The notes under the pieces: generated by a model
Database searches by the model: none
Told to the model about the DNA's origin: nothing
Seen by the model: only the letters and a program-made list of their open reading frames with translations
Position numbers and translations under genes: made by a program
Source: Aestuariivivens sediminicola
Lineage (GTDB): Bacteria; Bacteroidota; Bacteroidia; Flavobacteriales; Flavobacteriaceae
Length of the DNA stretch: 64,000 bases
Assembly (NCBI RefSeq): GCF_022662015.1
Contig: NZ_JAKMCM010000002.1
Span: forward strand, 186,001 to 250,000
Direction of reading: 5' to 3'
Shown: piece after piece, positions 34,184-43,135 of the stretch
Numbering within the stretch: position 1 is the first letter of the stretch
Layout of the letters: the number at the start of each line of letters is the position of its first letter

Positions 34184-34537
34184 TTAAATTAAAATTGCTG
34201 CTAGTGCTAGTATGGCAGGTACAGCCTGTATGTACAATAGTTTTATTTTCTTTGTTGTGTATGCGCCATAAACACCTGCTACAGTAATACAAATCAAAAG
34301 AAATACGGCCATTTTCAAATCGCTATCGAAAAGCGATAGCAACAAACCTACAGCTAAAAAGCCATTGTATAATCCCTGATTGGCCGCTAATATTTTCGTG
34401 TCTTCGGCATGGGCTTTAGATTTTAGACCAAATGCTTTAATGCCCCTGGGAGTCGTCCAAAGAAACATTTCAAGTATGAGGAAGTACACATGCTCAAAGG
34501 CCACAAGAGCTATTAAGAAAACGGCTATGGTATTCAT
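34184..34537 (-). CDS. DUF1304 small membrane protein
   Basis: Membrane protein of 117 residues with four helices and the DUF1304 pattern [15 protein letters not shown], then [17 protein letters not shown] and [11 protein letters not shown]. The function of the family is unknown. Its ATG overlaps the last bases of the upstream DUF255 gene by 4, so the two are translationally coupled, and it precedes mscS by 20 bases. Confidence 0.88.
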   Translation of the reverse strand: MNTIAVFLIALVAFEHVYFLILEMFLWTTPRGIKAFGLKSKAHAEDTKILAANQGLYNGFLAVGLLLSLFDSDLKMAVFLLICITVAGVYGAYTTKKIKLLYIQAVPAILALAAILI

Positions 34538-36645
34538 TTTTCTATAAGTTTCAAGGCCTGATCAACCTGAGTCACCGGTAGTTTGCAGGCTTTATTGACA
34601 CAAACATAAATGTAGGTGTCCTCTGGGTTAAAGCGATTTTCCAATAAGGGCATGTTGCTGCTCACGGTACTTCCCGCAATCAACGTATTGGGGAGGTAGC
34701 TCCTGTTCAGCTCTGAAATCTTTTCTTCAGCCGCTGTGCCGACAATGGCCACTTCGTAAAACGGATTGGTATAATTAAGCATTAAATCCAACCAATTCGA
34801 AAACCCCGAAGGATAGGTCTGCATTTCGGGTTTTACATTGTTTAGCATGATTTCGGCCGCGTTGGCAAAATATGCGTTATCAAAATAATGCGCGAGTCGA
34901 AACAGGTTTTTCGCCATGATCGAGTTACTTCCCGGGATGACATTATCCCGATATTCAATACTTCTGGTAACCAAGGAAGGGTCATCATCAGATGTAAAAA
35001 AGAACATTCGGCTTTTTTGATCAAAAAAATGATCGAAGGTATAATTCGCCAGATCCCGCGATGCATCCAACCATTTTCGATCTAAGGTCGATTCATACAG
35101 GCTTAAAAAAGCAGCTATTGTGGCCGCATAATCTTCAAGATAACCATTAATAGTGCTCTTGCCGTCTTTATAGGTATGGTATAATCCTCCATCCGGGCGC
35201 AGCTGTTTCTGCAAAATGAAATTGGCATTCTTTAGGGCTGATACAAGGTATTCCTTTCGGTTTAGCACGCGATAAGCATCGGTATAGCCTTTTATCATTA
35301 AGGCATTCCATGAGGTCAGGGATTTATCATCTAATCGTGGTTTGTCCCGATTATTGCGAAGGTCGTTCAGTTTCGCCTCCCAGAGTTCTTTTTTCTCTTT
35401 TAATTGTACCGCATCGAGATTGTGCTTTTCAATGAGTGTGCTATCGTCTATTTGTCGGATAAGAACATAATTACCATGTTCCCACAGCCCGTAATCATTG
35501 ATGCTGTAGTAGTCTGAAAAAAGTTGGAAATCCTCCTTTAAAACCGTCTCGAGTTCTTCCCTGGTCCACACATAAAAAGCCCCTTCTTCAAGTTCGCCTT
35601 TAGCATTGTTGCTATCGGCATCCAGTGAAGAGTAAAATGCGCCTTCCTCGTTGGTCATTTCTGTGGCAATAAATTCCAGGGTCTCTTCAATGACGTCTTT
35701 ATACAATGCCTTATTGGTTAAGAGGTAAGCGTCTGCGTACAAACTAACCAACTGTGCGTTGTCATAGAGCATTTTTTCGAAGTGTGGTACATGCCATTTG
35801 GTGTCGACGGAATATCTCGAAAACCCGCCACCTACATGATCGAAAATCCCACCAAAGGCCATTTTAGTCAGTGTTAGATCAACATAATCCATAAGAGCCG
35901 TATCGTTGTTCTGATGGGCATACCGCAGTAAAAAGTGGTAATTGTTAGGCATCATGAATTTTGGAGCCCTGTTTGGACCTCCAAAACTATAGTCGAACTT
36001 TTCCGACCAATTTTCAATGGTAGTTTCGATGTATGCCTTATCAAAACTTGGAGCCTCCGAATTTAATTGAACCACATCGATAGATTTTATGCCTTTCGCT
36101 AACTTTTCGGCGTATTCGTAAAGCTTTTCAGGCTCTTCTTCGTATAGTGTAGAGATTTGATCAAGGATCTTAATCCACTGTTCTTTTTTAAAATAGGTGC
36201 CACCCCAAACCGGCCTTCCATCTGGCAAAGCAATAACATTTAAAGGCCAACCGCCACTACCGGTCATGAGTTGTACGGCATTCATATAAACCTGATCGAC
36301 ATCCGGACGTTCTTCACGGTCCACTTTAATGTTAATGAAGTTTTTATTCATAACCTGTGCCACTAGGCTATCCTCAAAGCTTTCATGTTCCATGACATGA
36401 CACCAATGACAGGCTGCATAACCGATACTTATAAGCATTAATTTGTTTTCGGTTTTTGCTTTCTCGAGGGTCTCATTATTCCATGGATGCCAATCTACAG
36501 GGTTATGTGCATGTTGCAGGAGGTAAGGACTGGTTTCGTTTATCAGGGCATTGGTGTATTTGTGTTCCATATTCGCTTGGTGCTCTCCTTTACAGCTTAT
36601 TAATGCGATCGATAAAAGTAAGTTGAAATAGATTTTGTACTTCAT
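34534..36645 (-). CDS. DUF255/YyaL-type thioredoxin-domain lipoprotein
   Basis: Protein of 703 residues with an N-terminal thioredoxin-like domain (SSP411/YyaL group) and a long alpha-helical toroid resembling six-hairpin glycosidases. The motif [16 protein letters not shown] holds the CxxC pair, and [20 protein letters not shown] and GSGGWPLNV are family hallmarks. The ATG at 36645 gives [19 protein letters not shown], a lipoprotein signal with lipobox ALISC. An ATG eight codons earlier overlaps nifU and breaks the signal, so it is rejected. Most homologues are cytoplasmic; a lipidated form is less usual. Role unknown, possibly thiol-redox. Confidence 0.9.
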   Translation of the reverse strand: MKYKIYFNLLLSIALISCKGEHQANMEHKYTNALINETSPYLLQHAHNPVDWHPWNNETLEKAKTENKLMLISIGYAACHWCHVMEHESFEDSLVAQVMNKNFINIKVDREERPDVDQVYMNAVQLMTGSGGWPLNVIALPDGRPVWGGTYFKKEQWIKILDQISTLYEEEPEKLYEYAEKLAKGIKSIDVVQLNSEAPSFDKAYIETTIENWSEKFDYSFGGPNRAPKFMMPNNYHFLLRYAHQNNDTALMDYVDLTLTKMAFGGIFDHVGGGFSRYSVDTKWHVPHFEKMLYDNAQLVSLYADAYLLTNKALYKDVIEETLEFIATEMTNEEGAFYSSLDADSNNAKGELEEGAFYVWTREELETVLKEDFQLFSDYYSINDYGLWEHGNYVLIRQIDDSTLIEKHNLDAVQLKEKKELWEAKLNDLRNNRDKPRLDDKSLTSWNALMIKGYTDAYRVLNRKEYLVSALKNANFILQKQLRPDGGLYHTYKDGKSTINGYLEDYAATIAAFLSLYESTLDRKWLDASRDLANYTFDHFFDQKSRMFFFTSDDDPSLVTRSIEYRDNVIPGSNSIMAKNLFRLAHYFDNAYFANAAEIMLNNVKPEMQTYPSGFSNWLDLMLNYTNPFYEVAIVGTAAEEKISELNRSYLPNTLIAGSTVSSNMPLLENRFNPEDTYIYVCVNKACKLPVTQVDQALKLIEK

Positions 36646-36649
36646 GGGT

Positions 36650-37555
36650 TTAACCATTAATGGCTTCAACGGTCTCTACCTTGCCCGGCATCATTTGCTT
36701 TAGCATGTTTTCAATACCACTTTTTAAAGTGTAGGTAGACGAAGGACATCCACTGCAAGCCCCTTGCAACAAGACACTTACATTTTTTTGCGAAGCGTCA
36801 TAGGAGATGAACTGGATATTGCCACCGTCGCTCGCAACAGCAGGTTTTACGTACTCTTCGAGAATATTTACAATAGCTTTGGAGGTATCATCCAAGGCCT
36901 CGAATTTTTGTTCCGACTGCGCATGGCTATGCTGCATGGCTTCTACTGCTTGGGCCTTTATTACCTCTTTGCCATCTGCAATGAAGTTTTTAATAAACTC
37001 TCTGAGTTCCATTGTAATGTCTTGCCAGTCGGCCATATCGTATTTGGTAACCGAGACGTAATTTTCTTCAATAAAAACACTTTTAACAAATGGAAAATGG
37101 AAAAGCGCTGTCGCTAAAGGCGAATGCTGAGCCTCATCAATGGACGTAAATTCAAAAAGTGCATTTACTATTTTTTTATTGGCAACAAATTTCATCACCG
37201 AAGGATTAGGGGTACTTTCGGCATAAATGGTAACCGGGACCTTTTTACCTGGAGGCTCCGAGGAGGTTATAACAATACCGCCGTCATTTAAATAGGCCTC
37301 AATTTGTTCGGCCACCTCATCCTGTACATCCGACCATTCCACAATATTAAAGCGTTCCACCGCGATAAAATGCCCCGAGATATAGACTTTTTTAACAAAA
37401 GGCAAATAAAACAGCTGCTGGGCCAGGGGTGATGATTTGGCATCGTCAATATTTTCAAATTCAAAAGATTGATGATTGGTGATAAATTGATTGACTTCAA
37501 ATTTAATGATGGCGTTATTGCTTGTTTCTCGTATTGAAACCTTGTATGTCTGCAT
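36650..37555 (-). CDS. NifU-family Fe-S scaffold with duplicated Nfu N-terminal domain
   Basis: Fe-S cluster carrier of 301 residues. Two consecutive Nfu_N-like units (about residues 1-95 and 105-200) are visible as [20 protein letters not shown] and [20 protein letters not shown]. They are followed by a NifU C-terminal domain (about 222-297) with GACSGCPSS, in which C267 and C270 bind a [4Fe-4S] cluster between two monomers. The duplication distinguishes it from the usual one-unit Nfu. It leads the minus-strand nifU-DUF255-DUF1304-mscS group. Confidence 0.92.
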   Translation of the reverse strand: MQTYKVSIRETSNNAIIKFEVNQFITNHQSFEFENIDDAKSSPLAQQLFYLPFVKKVYISGHFIAVERFNIVEWSDVQDEVAEQIEAYLNDGGIVITSSEPPGKKVPVTIYAESTPNPSVMKFVANKKIVNALFEFTSIDEAQHSPLATALFHFPFVKSVFIEENYVSVTKYDMADWQDITMELREFIKNFIADGKEVIKAQAVEAMQHSHAQSEQKFEALDDTSKAIVNILEEYVKPAVASDGGNIQFISYDASQKNVSVLLQGACSGCPSSTYTLKSGIENMLKQMMPGKVETVEAING

Positions 37556-37571
37556 TTTGGCTATTTTTTTG

Positions 37572-37579
37572 CAAAAATA
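37572..37579 (-). promoter_or_regulatory. candidate -7 box of the nifU operon
   Basis: Read on the minus strand this is TATTTTTG, matching TAnnTTTG, 16 bases before the ATG. The transcript would have a very short leader. The -33 element is not clear. Confidence 0.45.
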
Positions 37580-37723
37580 CTAAAAGAAAACGTAGATATC
37601 CATATATTTGAGACTTGTTGAATGACATCTGAGGATATCTGAATGGAAATGATGATATAGTTAATGTAATTTAATTACTTTATTAGCGTTTGGATTGCAT
37701 ACAACCTACAACAAAAAGCACGA

Positions 37724-38725
37724 ATGAAATTAAAATATGTACTAGCACTGTTAACGGTGTTATTATTTTGTAAATATGGTTCCTCACAGGAAGGCCTGCC
37801 GGTGTACACCGATTACCTGACCGATAATTATTATTTAATACATCCTTCGATGGCGGGAGCTGCCAATTGCTCTAAAGTGCGTCTTACAGCGAGACAGCAA
37901 TGGTTTGGACATGAAGACGCGCCCAAACTGTTAACCTTGAGTCTCAATGGCCGGGTTGGTGATACCCCTTCAGCTTTTGGCGGTATTCTGTATGCCGATA
38001 AGAATGGCTACCATTCGCAGACCGGGGCCTATGCCACCTATGCACACCACATCATGTTTTCTCGGAATGAGGTCGATCTTAATATGTTGTCCTTCGGCTT
38101 GAGTGTCGGATTCATTCAGTATAAATTGGATGAGACCACCTTCCCCTTTGACGGCCCCGATCCTATTATTTCAGGTACAGTAGAGAGTGAGACCAACTTT
38201 AACATCGATTTTGGCTTTTCCTATCATTTTTTAGATTTTTATGCCCATGGTACGGTAAAAAATGTCCTGAAGAATTCAGGGATTAATAACGATATAGAGA
38301 TTACCAGCAACCTACGACGTTATTTACTTTCAGTTGGCGGTGTTTTCGGAAAACTGGACAGTGAATGGAGCTATGAGCCGTCGATCATGTTCCAGTACAA
38401 GGACGGTACACAGGAGGCATCCATTGATTTAAATGGCAAGGTATACAAGGAGATGGAGTTTGGTAAAATATGGGGAGGCCTGTCTTATCGCCGAAGTTTT
38501 GACGGTGCAGAATACCTTGATGGTTCGGGAGTGAGTAGTCAGAAACTGCAACTCATTTCACCCATATTAGGGGTGGACTACAATCAGTTTATGTTTGCCT
38601 ATAATTACACCTACCAATCGAATTCATTGGTCTTTACAAATGGAGGCTTCCATCAGATTACCCTGGGTTATAATTTCAATTGCCGACGCGAACGATACGA
38701 TTGCCATTGCCCGGCAGTGAATTAG
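37724..38725 (+). CDS. PorP/SprF-family type IX secretion membrane protein
   Basis: Outer-membrane beta-barrel protein of 333 residues with a signal peptide (LALLTVLLFCKYGSSQ). PVYTDYLTDNYYLIHPSMAGA and LTARQQWFGHEDAPKLLTLS are clear PorP/SprF signatures; the family partners with SprE/PorK-type proteins and supports secretion or surface attachment of specific T9SS cargo. The barrel should end near ITLGYNFN, but here it continues into a cysteine-containing tail, CRRERYDCHCPAVN. Family members often sit next to a giant adhesin gene; none is present, so it is an orphan copy. Confidence 0.9.
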   Translation: MKLKYVLALLTVLLFCKYGSSQEGLPVYTDYLTDNYYLIHPSMAGAANCSKVRLTARQQWFGHEDAPKLLTLSLNGRVGDTPSAFGGILYADKNGYHSQTGAYATYAHHIMFSRNEVDLNMLSFGLSVGFIQYKLDETTFPFDGPDPIISGTVESETNFNIDFGFSYHFLDFYAHGTVKNVLKNSGINNDIEITSNLRRYLLSVGGVFGKLDSEWSYEPSIMFQYKDGTQEASIDLNGKVYKEMEFGKIWGGLSYRRSFDGAEYLDGSGVSSQKLQLISPILGVDYNQFMFAYNYTYQSNSLVFTNGGFHQITLGYNFNCRRERYDCHCPAVN

Positions 38726-38984
38726 ACCTGGAAAACGCTTAACAATAGGTCCACTTCGTTTTAGTGTTAAGATTTATTTTTAATGATTTTAACCACATGC
38801 CTTAATGTGTTTTAAAAACCTAAGGGGTATCGCTTCTTAGGATTATTACGAGGTATCAATTTTTTAAATAGCTTTGTCACTTACTGTTACGCCCCTCTGT
38901 TAGTCGGGGAAGGTCTTAAAAATTTTAAAAGTTAGGAGAAACAGATTGAAGCAAGGTAAACACGATAATGTTAAATAATAAGTT

Positions 38985-39497
38985 ATGCCAATTATAAAAC
39001 CTGTCAATGGAAAGTCACCCCGGATACCTGAGGATTGTTTTATTGCGGAAAACGCCACCATAGTTGGGGATGTGGTCATGGGAAGCCAATGCAGTATTTG
39101 GTTTAATGCAGTGGTACGTGGTGACGTGCACTTCATTAAAATGGGAGAGAAGGTCAATGTCCAGGATGGAGCGGTCATCCACGCGACTTACCAGAAGTCA
39201 CCGACGCGCATTGGCAACAATGTTTCCATTGGTCATAATGCCATAGTACATGGCTGTACCATACATGATAATGTCCTGGTAGGGATGGGCAGTATCATTA
39301 TGGACGATTGTGTAGTAGAAAGCAACAGCATCATAGCTGCCGGAGCCGTGGTTACTCAGAACACACGAGTTGAGGCCGGAAGTATTTATGCGGGTGTACC
39401 TGCAAAGAAAATAAAGGATATAGATGAGGACCTGATTTCCGGTGAGATCCATAGAATAGCCAATAATTATATACGCTATTCGAGTTGGTTCAAATAG
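38985..39497 (+). CDS. gamma-carbonic anhydrase-like left-handed beta-helix protein
   Basis: Hexapeptide-repeat protein of 170 residues of the gamma-carbonic anhydrase/PaaY/YrdA group. The left-handed helix is seen in repeats such as ATIVGDVVMGSQCSIWFNAV and NNVSIGHNAIVHGCTIHDNV. Candidate zinc ligands are the histidine in VIHAT and two in IGHNAIVHG. Many members lack proven carbonic anhydrase activity, so the reaction is not certain. It stands alone, 259 bases after the PorP/SprF gene, and a gap without recognisable genes follows. Confidence 0.9.
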   Translation: MPIIKPVNGKSPRIPEDCFIAENATIVGDVVMGSQCSIWFNAVVRGDVHFIKMGEKVNVQDGAVIHATYQKSPTRIGNNVSIGHNAIVHGCTIHDNVLVGMGSIIMDDCVVESNSIIAAGAVVTQNTRVEAGSIYAGVPAKKIKDIDEDLISGEIHRIANNYIRYSSWFK

Positions 39498-39985
39498 CCA
39501 GATGTGGGTTCTAATTGGTGTTTGATTAATGCAATTAATTGCCTTCCTCAACGGACAGGCGTTTAGAGCTCGATATCCGTCCGGGATGTTGATGCGATGG
39601 GTTCCCCTATCATTTTAGGCCCCTTAATGTTAAAAACCTGAAACCCGAATATTGAAGCTATCCATTGGCTTCCTATTACTTTAGAAACCTGCTGAGATCT
39701 TCCAAAAAGGATACTCACAAAATTGTTTTTTATTAAGCATGAAAAGCTAAAAACAATGGCATAAAATTATATTTCCCAAGCATGTTTTTGAGGCCCCATA
39801 AACACTGGTGTTTTGGAAGGTTGAAGTTGTATTTTAGCGTATCCTTTCGAGACATCCAAATGATTGATTTGGAATGGTGATGGACCTATTACAACCTCTT
39901 TTAGAGAGGCTTCAGGGGAAATGGTTGGATTGACTTAGACCAAAATTATTTAGGAGAAACTAAATGTAAATAAGCACCTTGCAAT
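39498..39985. other. intergenic stretch with nothing recognised
   Basis: About 490 bases with no sustained reading frame on either strand, no tRNA-like fold and no clear promoter. It may hold the remains of a decayed gene, but no homology is visible to the eye. Confidence 0.6.
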
Positions 39986-40030
39986 AAAAAAACCAAATAC
40001 CCCCTGCCACAAAGGGCAGGAGATATTTGG
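39986..40030 (-). terminator. minus-strand terminator, copy 1 of a duplicated hairpin
   Basis: CCAAATA (39993-39999) pairs with TATTTGG (40024-40030) and CCTGCC (40003-40008) with GGCAGG (40015-40020). On the minus strand the stem runs into seven T. The core of 29 bases recurs unchanged at 41340-41367. It would end transcription of the small minus-strand ORF at 40060-40395. Confidence 0.8.
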
Positions 40031-40059
40031 AGAACAGCACTACTAACTAAAACTTTTAA

Positions 40060-40395
40060 TTATATAACTGACGTTTTGAGGGAGAGATCTTTGCTTTTAA
40101 GGTTTTGGATGTCAAGGGCAGTTGGGCCCTGATTTGATGGTTTTGGTATGCTGTTCAGGTCAATAACCTCAGGCTTGCAGTTCGCCCTTTTCAAGATTTT
40201 CGGAGGTCGGTTACATTTAGGACTCATGTTTAACGTTGTGCTCCCCTGATTGTGGTGATGCGGCAGGGTAGGCTTCTTTGAGATATAATGTGAGGCTGCG
40301 AAAAGGATGTCGTATTCCGGTCGCGTAAAGAACAAATTCAAAACCAGAACCAGGACGGGAATTGCAGGAACATAAGGGGGTGGTTTGTGTTTCAT
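40060..40395 (-). CDS. uncertain small ORF of 111 residues within a motif-terminator cassette
   Basis: Unrecognised reading frame starting MKHKPPPYVPAIPVLVLVL. A short hydrophobic stretch (about 9-23) is followed by a Pro-, Lys- and Asn-rich basic region with two cysteines and a triple histidine. It has no recognisable domain. What supports it is context: an ATG start, a conserved motif about 75-105 bases upstream and a strong minus-strand terminator about 30 bases after the stop. Composition is unlike that of the neighbours. It could also be a chance frame over a noncoding RNA. Confidence 0.35.
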   Translation of the reverse strand: MKHKPPPYVPAIPVLVLVLNLFFTRPEYDILFAASHYISKKPTLPHHHNQGSTTLNMSPKCNRPPKILKRANCKPEVIDLNSIPKPSNQGPTALDIQNLKSKDLSLKTSVI

Positions 40396-40467
40396 TAGAA
40401 TGGTATACGCTGGGTTTTACAAATACAAATTTTGAAAAAAAAGAGGAAGTAAAGGCTTTAAAAAACC

Positions 40468-40500
40468 GGTAAAAAATTCGGATTCATGAATTCGTACAGG
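40468..40500 (-). promoter_or_regulatory. conserved 32-bp motif, copy 1
   Basis: On the minus strand it reads CCTGTACGAATTCATGAATC then CGAATTTTTTACC, with the inner palindrome ATTCATGAAT. Nearly the same sequence occurs at 41509-41540. It lies upstream of the small ORF, in a 322-base gap (40396-40717) that otherwise shows nothing, and may be a regulator site. Confidence 0.45.
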
Positions 40501-40717
40501 TTTGATGATGTAATCAATGCCTAAGCTTTGTCTCTTCGGCCAAAGTTACCGTCTTTACTTCCCGTTATTTGGTGTATTTTTATGCGTTGGACCTGTTGCT
40601 ATTTTCGTCTGGATCCTTTAAAAGGTGTCCTGCCAAGAAGTTTAAAAAGGGGTGTTTTAGAATGCTTTTTTGACAAAAAACGATGGTCTTGTACAGTGAG
40701 CTAACTTGAGGTAGTAT

Positions 40718-41233
40718 TCACTTGAGCTTGATCTCGATACCGGCGAACCAGCTGAACTTTAAGGTATCTGCTTCTTTCCATTGCCAGGCCAGGTCCGTTC
40801 TATCGACGAACTGGGCACAAGAAGACAGTTTTAGTTTAGCGTTCAATTTATAGGATAGGGTCGCATCGAAACCGTAGCTTTTTGAAGAAGCTGATTTTAC
40901 TATTATTTTTCCATATCCTGCGGAGAGGCTGGCCTCAAGGTGATCAATGAGTAATGAATTGAAACAATAACCCAGATTGACGGCATACCGTTTATAGGGA
41001 CTTTTCAGATCCGCATACTCGAAGCTGGGCTGCAGGTAGCCGTAACCGTAACGATCCTGTTTGAGTTGCAGTTTTGCCCCGACATAGAGGTCCAGGGTGA
41101 ATGGTTCATAATGGTGGTCGTTGTCACCTACGGTCGACAATCGTACATCCTGAAAGGCAAAAAATGAAACGCCTTCCTGTGGAAGGGAAATACCGGTAAT
41201 GAGAGCAAAAACGATAAGCAAAAAGGGTTTCAT
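40718..41233 (-). CDS. small outer-membrane beta-barrel protein, unknown function
   Basis: Protein of 171 residues with a signal peptide (PFLLIVFALITGISLPQ) and alternating strands ending in an aromatic-hydrophobic pattern (SWFAGIEIKLK), as for an eight-stranded barrel. Segments such as FTLDLYVGAKLQLKQDRYGYGYLQ and LEASLSAGYGKIIV look like barrel strands. No family name can be given. It is flanked on both sides by copies of the motif-terminator cassette and is on the same strand as those cassettes. Confidence 0.6.
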   Translation of the reverse strand: MKPFLLIVFALITGISLPQEGVSFFAFQDVRLSTVGDNDHHYEPFTLDLYVGAKLQLKQDRYGYGYLQPSFEYADLKSPYKRYAVNLGYCFNSLLIDHLEASLSAGYGKIIVKSASSKSYGFDATLSYKLNAKLKLSSCAQFVDRTDLAWQWKEADTLKFSWFAGIEIKLK

Positions 41234-41326
41234 TTATTTAGGTTTGGGACTGATCTGTTTGGGTGCTATTACAGCCAACTGATCGGTTTGGAGGGATGGG
41301 CAGGTCGATCGGTCATCTTGTGGACA

Positions 41327-41370
41327 CAAAAACTAAACACCCCCTGCCACAAAGGGCAGGAGATATTTAG
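41327..41370 (-). terminator. minus-strand terminator, copy 2 of the duplicated hairpin
   Basis: CTAAACA (41333-41339) pairs with TATTTAG (41364-41370) with one G-T pair, and CCTGCC with GGCAGG inside. On the minus strand it runs into TTTTTGTG. The core CCCTGCCACAAAGGGCAGG is identical to the copy at 40002-40020. It is the nearest terminator for minus-strand transcripts coming from murI. Confidence 0.75.
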
Positions 41371-41508
41371 CGAACAACGCTACTAACAAAAAACTGATAC
41401 TATAAAGAACATACTTTTAAAGATTCGAATTGGGGTCACTTCAAGATGTGCTGTTCGATTACGCAGGCAAATGTTGTAAAAAATTCAATACTTTGATCAG
41501 TTTAGGAC

Positions 41509-41540
41509 AGGGGAAAAGTTCGGATTAATGAATCAGGACA
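41509..41540 (-). promoter_or_regulatory. conserved 32-bp motif, copy 2
   Basis: Minus strand TGTCCTGATTCATTAATCCG then AACTTTTCCCCT, matching the motif at 40468-40500 in ATTCATnAATCCGAAnTTTT. It lies about 60 bases after the murI stop and about 140 bases before the second terminator. The interval between motif and terminator has no ORF above nine codons. Confidence 0.45.
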
Positions 41541-41602
41541 ATTTAAGGGGATTACAGGACGTGATAATCGGTCAAAGCGAGCAAAAAGGGCCTGTTGTGA
41601 AC

Positions 41603-42382
41603 CTAAAAATGAAGATGCTGTACTTTGAGACCCGGCCCTAAAAGCTGTTGCATCACCTCCGGATGTCCATTAGTAAAAAACAGGGTTTTTGGTATGGTAC
41701 GTTGAGTGTTGATTAATTGCTTTTGTTCCAATACAGCTTTTGTTTGTCGTGCTACCGCTTCACCGGAATCAATAATTTTAACATGATTAGGCAATAATTC
41801 CAGGAGCAAGGGTATTAAGTAGGGGTAGTGTGTACAGCCTAAAACCAAATAATCAATATTGGCTTCCAGCATGGGTTTGAGGTATAGTTTCAACAGGGAT
41901 TTCATTTCATCTGAATGTAATTTTCCCTCCTCTATAAGTTCCACGATACCATCACCAATTTGCTCTACCACCTGAATATTACTTGCAAATAATGTTGCTG
42001 TTTTGGAAAACAAGGCACTGCTCAGGGTGCCTTTGGTGGCCAAAATACCTATAGCCCGATTTTGCGTCTTCAGTGCTGCGGGCTTTATAGCGGGTTCGAT
42101 GCCAATAAATGGGACCTTATAGTTGTGCCTGAGATAATCTATGGCATTGGTGGTGGCGGTATTGCAGGCCACCACAATGAGTTTACAGTTTTTATTCAAA
42201 AGGAACTCCGTATTCTTTACACTTAAATCAATGATGTCCTGTTTGCTTTTAAGGCCATAAGGGGCATTGATACTATCGGCAAGATAAATGGTGTTCTCAA
42301 ATGGTAATACCGCGTGAATCTCTTTCCAAATGGAGGTGCCTCCAATACCGGAGTCGAATATGCCTATAGGTTCTATACTCAT
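41603..42382 (-). CDS. murI: glutamate racemase
   Basis: Cofactor-independent racemase making D-glutamate for peptidoglycan. The 259 residues show IGIFDSGIGGTS at the N-terminus and the two catalytic cysteines, C73 in VVACNTATTNA and C183 in LGCTHYPYL, with ADSINAPYG between. It is on the same strand as the skp-ompH-bamA operon, next to which murI commonly sits in flavobacteria, but here a 1.2-kb repeat-rich gap separates them. A -7 box and a perfect palindrome lie just upstream. Confidence 0.96.
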   Translation of the reverse strand: MSIEPIGIFDSGIGGTSIWKEIHAVLPFENTIYLADSINAPYGLKSKQDIIDLSVKNTEFLLNKNCKLIVVACNTATTNAIDYLRHNYKVPFIGIEPAIKPAALKTQNRAIGILATKGTLSSALFSKTATLFASNIQVVEQIGDGIVELIEEGKLHSDEMKSLLKLYLKPMLEANIDYLVLGCTHYPYLIPLLLELLPNHVKIIDSGEAVARQTKAVLEQKQLINTQRTIPKTLFFTNGHPEVMQQLLGPGLKVQHLHF

Positions 42383-42415
42383 ATTTAAATGCTGTTATTT
42401 TAGCCTTTACCTTGA

Positions 42416-42454
42416 CAAAAATAAAAAAGGGATTGCATCAAAAGTAACTTTTGA
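42416..42454 (-). promoter_or_regulatory. murI promoter region with 17-bp perfect palindrome
   Basis: On the minus strand TATTTTTG (42423-42416) fits the -7 box. TCAAAAGT and ACTTTTGA (42438-42445 and 42447-42454) form an 8-bp inverted repeat around one base, just upstream of it. The position between the -33 and -7 regions would suit a repressor site. Confidence 0.45.
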
Positions 42455-42608
42455 CATAAGATGTTATATAATTCCGATTTTAACGGGCTTTATTTGCATT
42501 TCCGGTTCAATTCAGAAATTCTAGAATAGTGTTGTCGATACAATCAGAGTACTGAATTCTAATTTCTCATGTAGTTCCATTATAGATAGATTTTTAATCC
42601 TAAGTATT

Positions 42609-42825
42609 GTTCTTTTTCCCATTGCCGTAAAAAGAACCAAAAAGGTCTAGTCCTCATAGCTTCGGCGGTCAATTTCAATTTTAAAGTCTAAAATCCATGA
42701 ACTCCTCCCTATGGTCGTCAAACAACATGGATTTTTACGCCTTTTTCAATCGATTGACACTCGCCTGCCAGCTACTATGGACTTTCTCAACTTGTTAGGG
42801 TAAGACGGAAGTTTATTCTATCCTA
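42609..42825 (-). repeat. dispersed repeat module B1 (inverted copy of 19736-19980)
   Basis: Reverse complement of A1, beginning with the GTTCTTTTT/AAAAAGAAC hairpin and containing the AAAATCCATG/CATGGATTTT-type hairpin. It lacks the 28-base palindromic insertion of A1, the junction being between 42641 and 42642. No coding potential. Confidence 0.75.
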
Positions 42826-42829
42826 TTCT

Positions 42830-43135
42830 TCCCGGGCCAAGCGTAAAGAAACAGTCTGGTAGACTGTTTTAGCGTAGGAGCCAGGTGGCGCGTCGGAAAA
42901 TTGCGAGTTCCTTCTCGAATACTCATCGGGATTCATTCCCCTCTTCCTCTGAAGAGGGGAACAATTAATATTATTATATCTTGCTCCTCCCTTAAGCTTA
43001 AGGGAGGTGGATCACGCCGCAGGTGTGGGACGGAGGGTTATGAAAAAACAAACTAAACATAGAGTCAAACTCCCTGTCACGCGATATGCCAACTCGCCAG
43101 CTCGCCCCTTTGCTAAATCCATCCGCAGGATAGAT
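42830..43135 (-). repeat. dispersed repeat module B2 (inverted copy of 20050-20400)
   Basis: Contains CCCGGGCCAAGCGTAAA, the hairpin AAACAGTCT (42849-42857) with AGACTGTTT (42861-42869), CTCCTCCCTTAAGCTTAAGG, CACGCCGCAGGTGTGGGACG and CACGCGATATGCCAACTCGC. All are in reverse order and orientation relative to A2, with small internal rearrangements. Confidence 0.7.

Noticed and set aside
40030-40110. Lanthipeptide-type leader (NLKSKDLSLKTSVI at the end of the small minus-strand ORF)
   Set aside because: The Lys/Leu/Ser pattern resembles leaders of Bacteroidota natural-product precursors, but it is at the C-terminus, has no nearby start codon, no cysteine-rich core after it and no modification genes.
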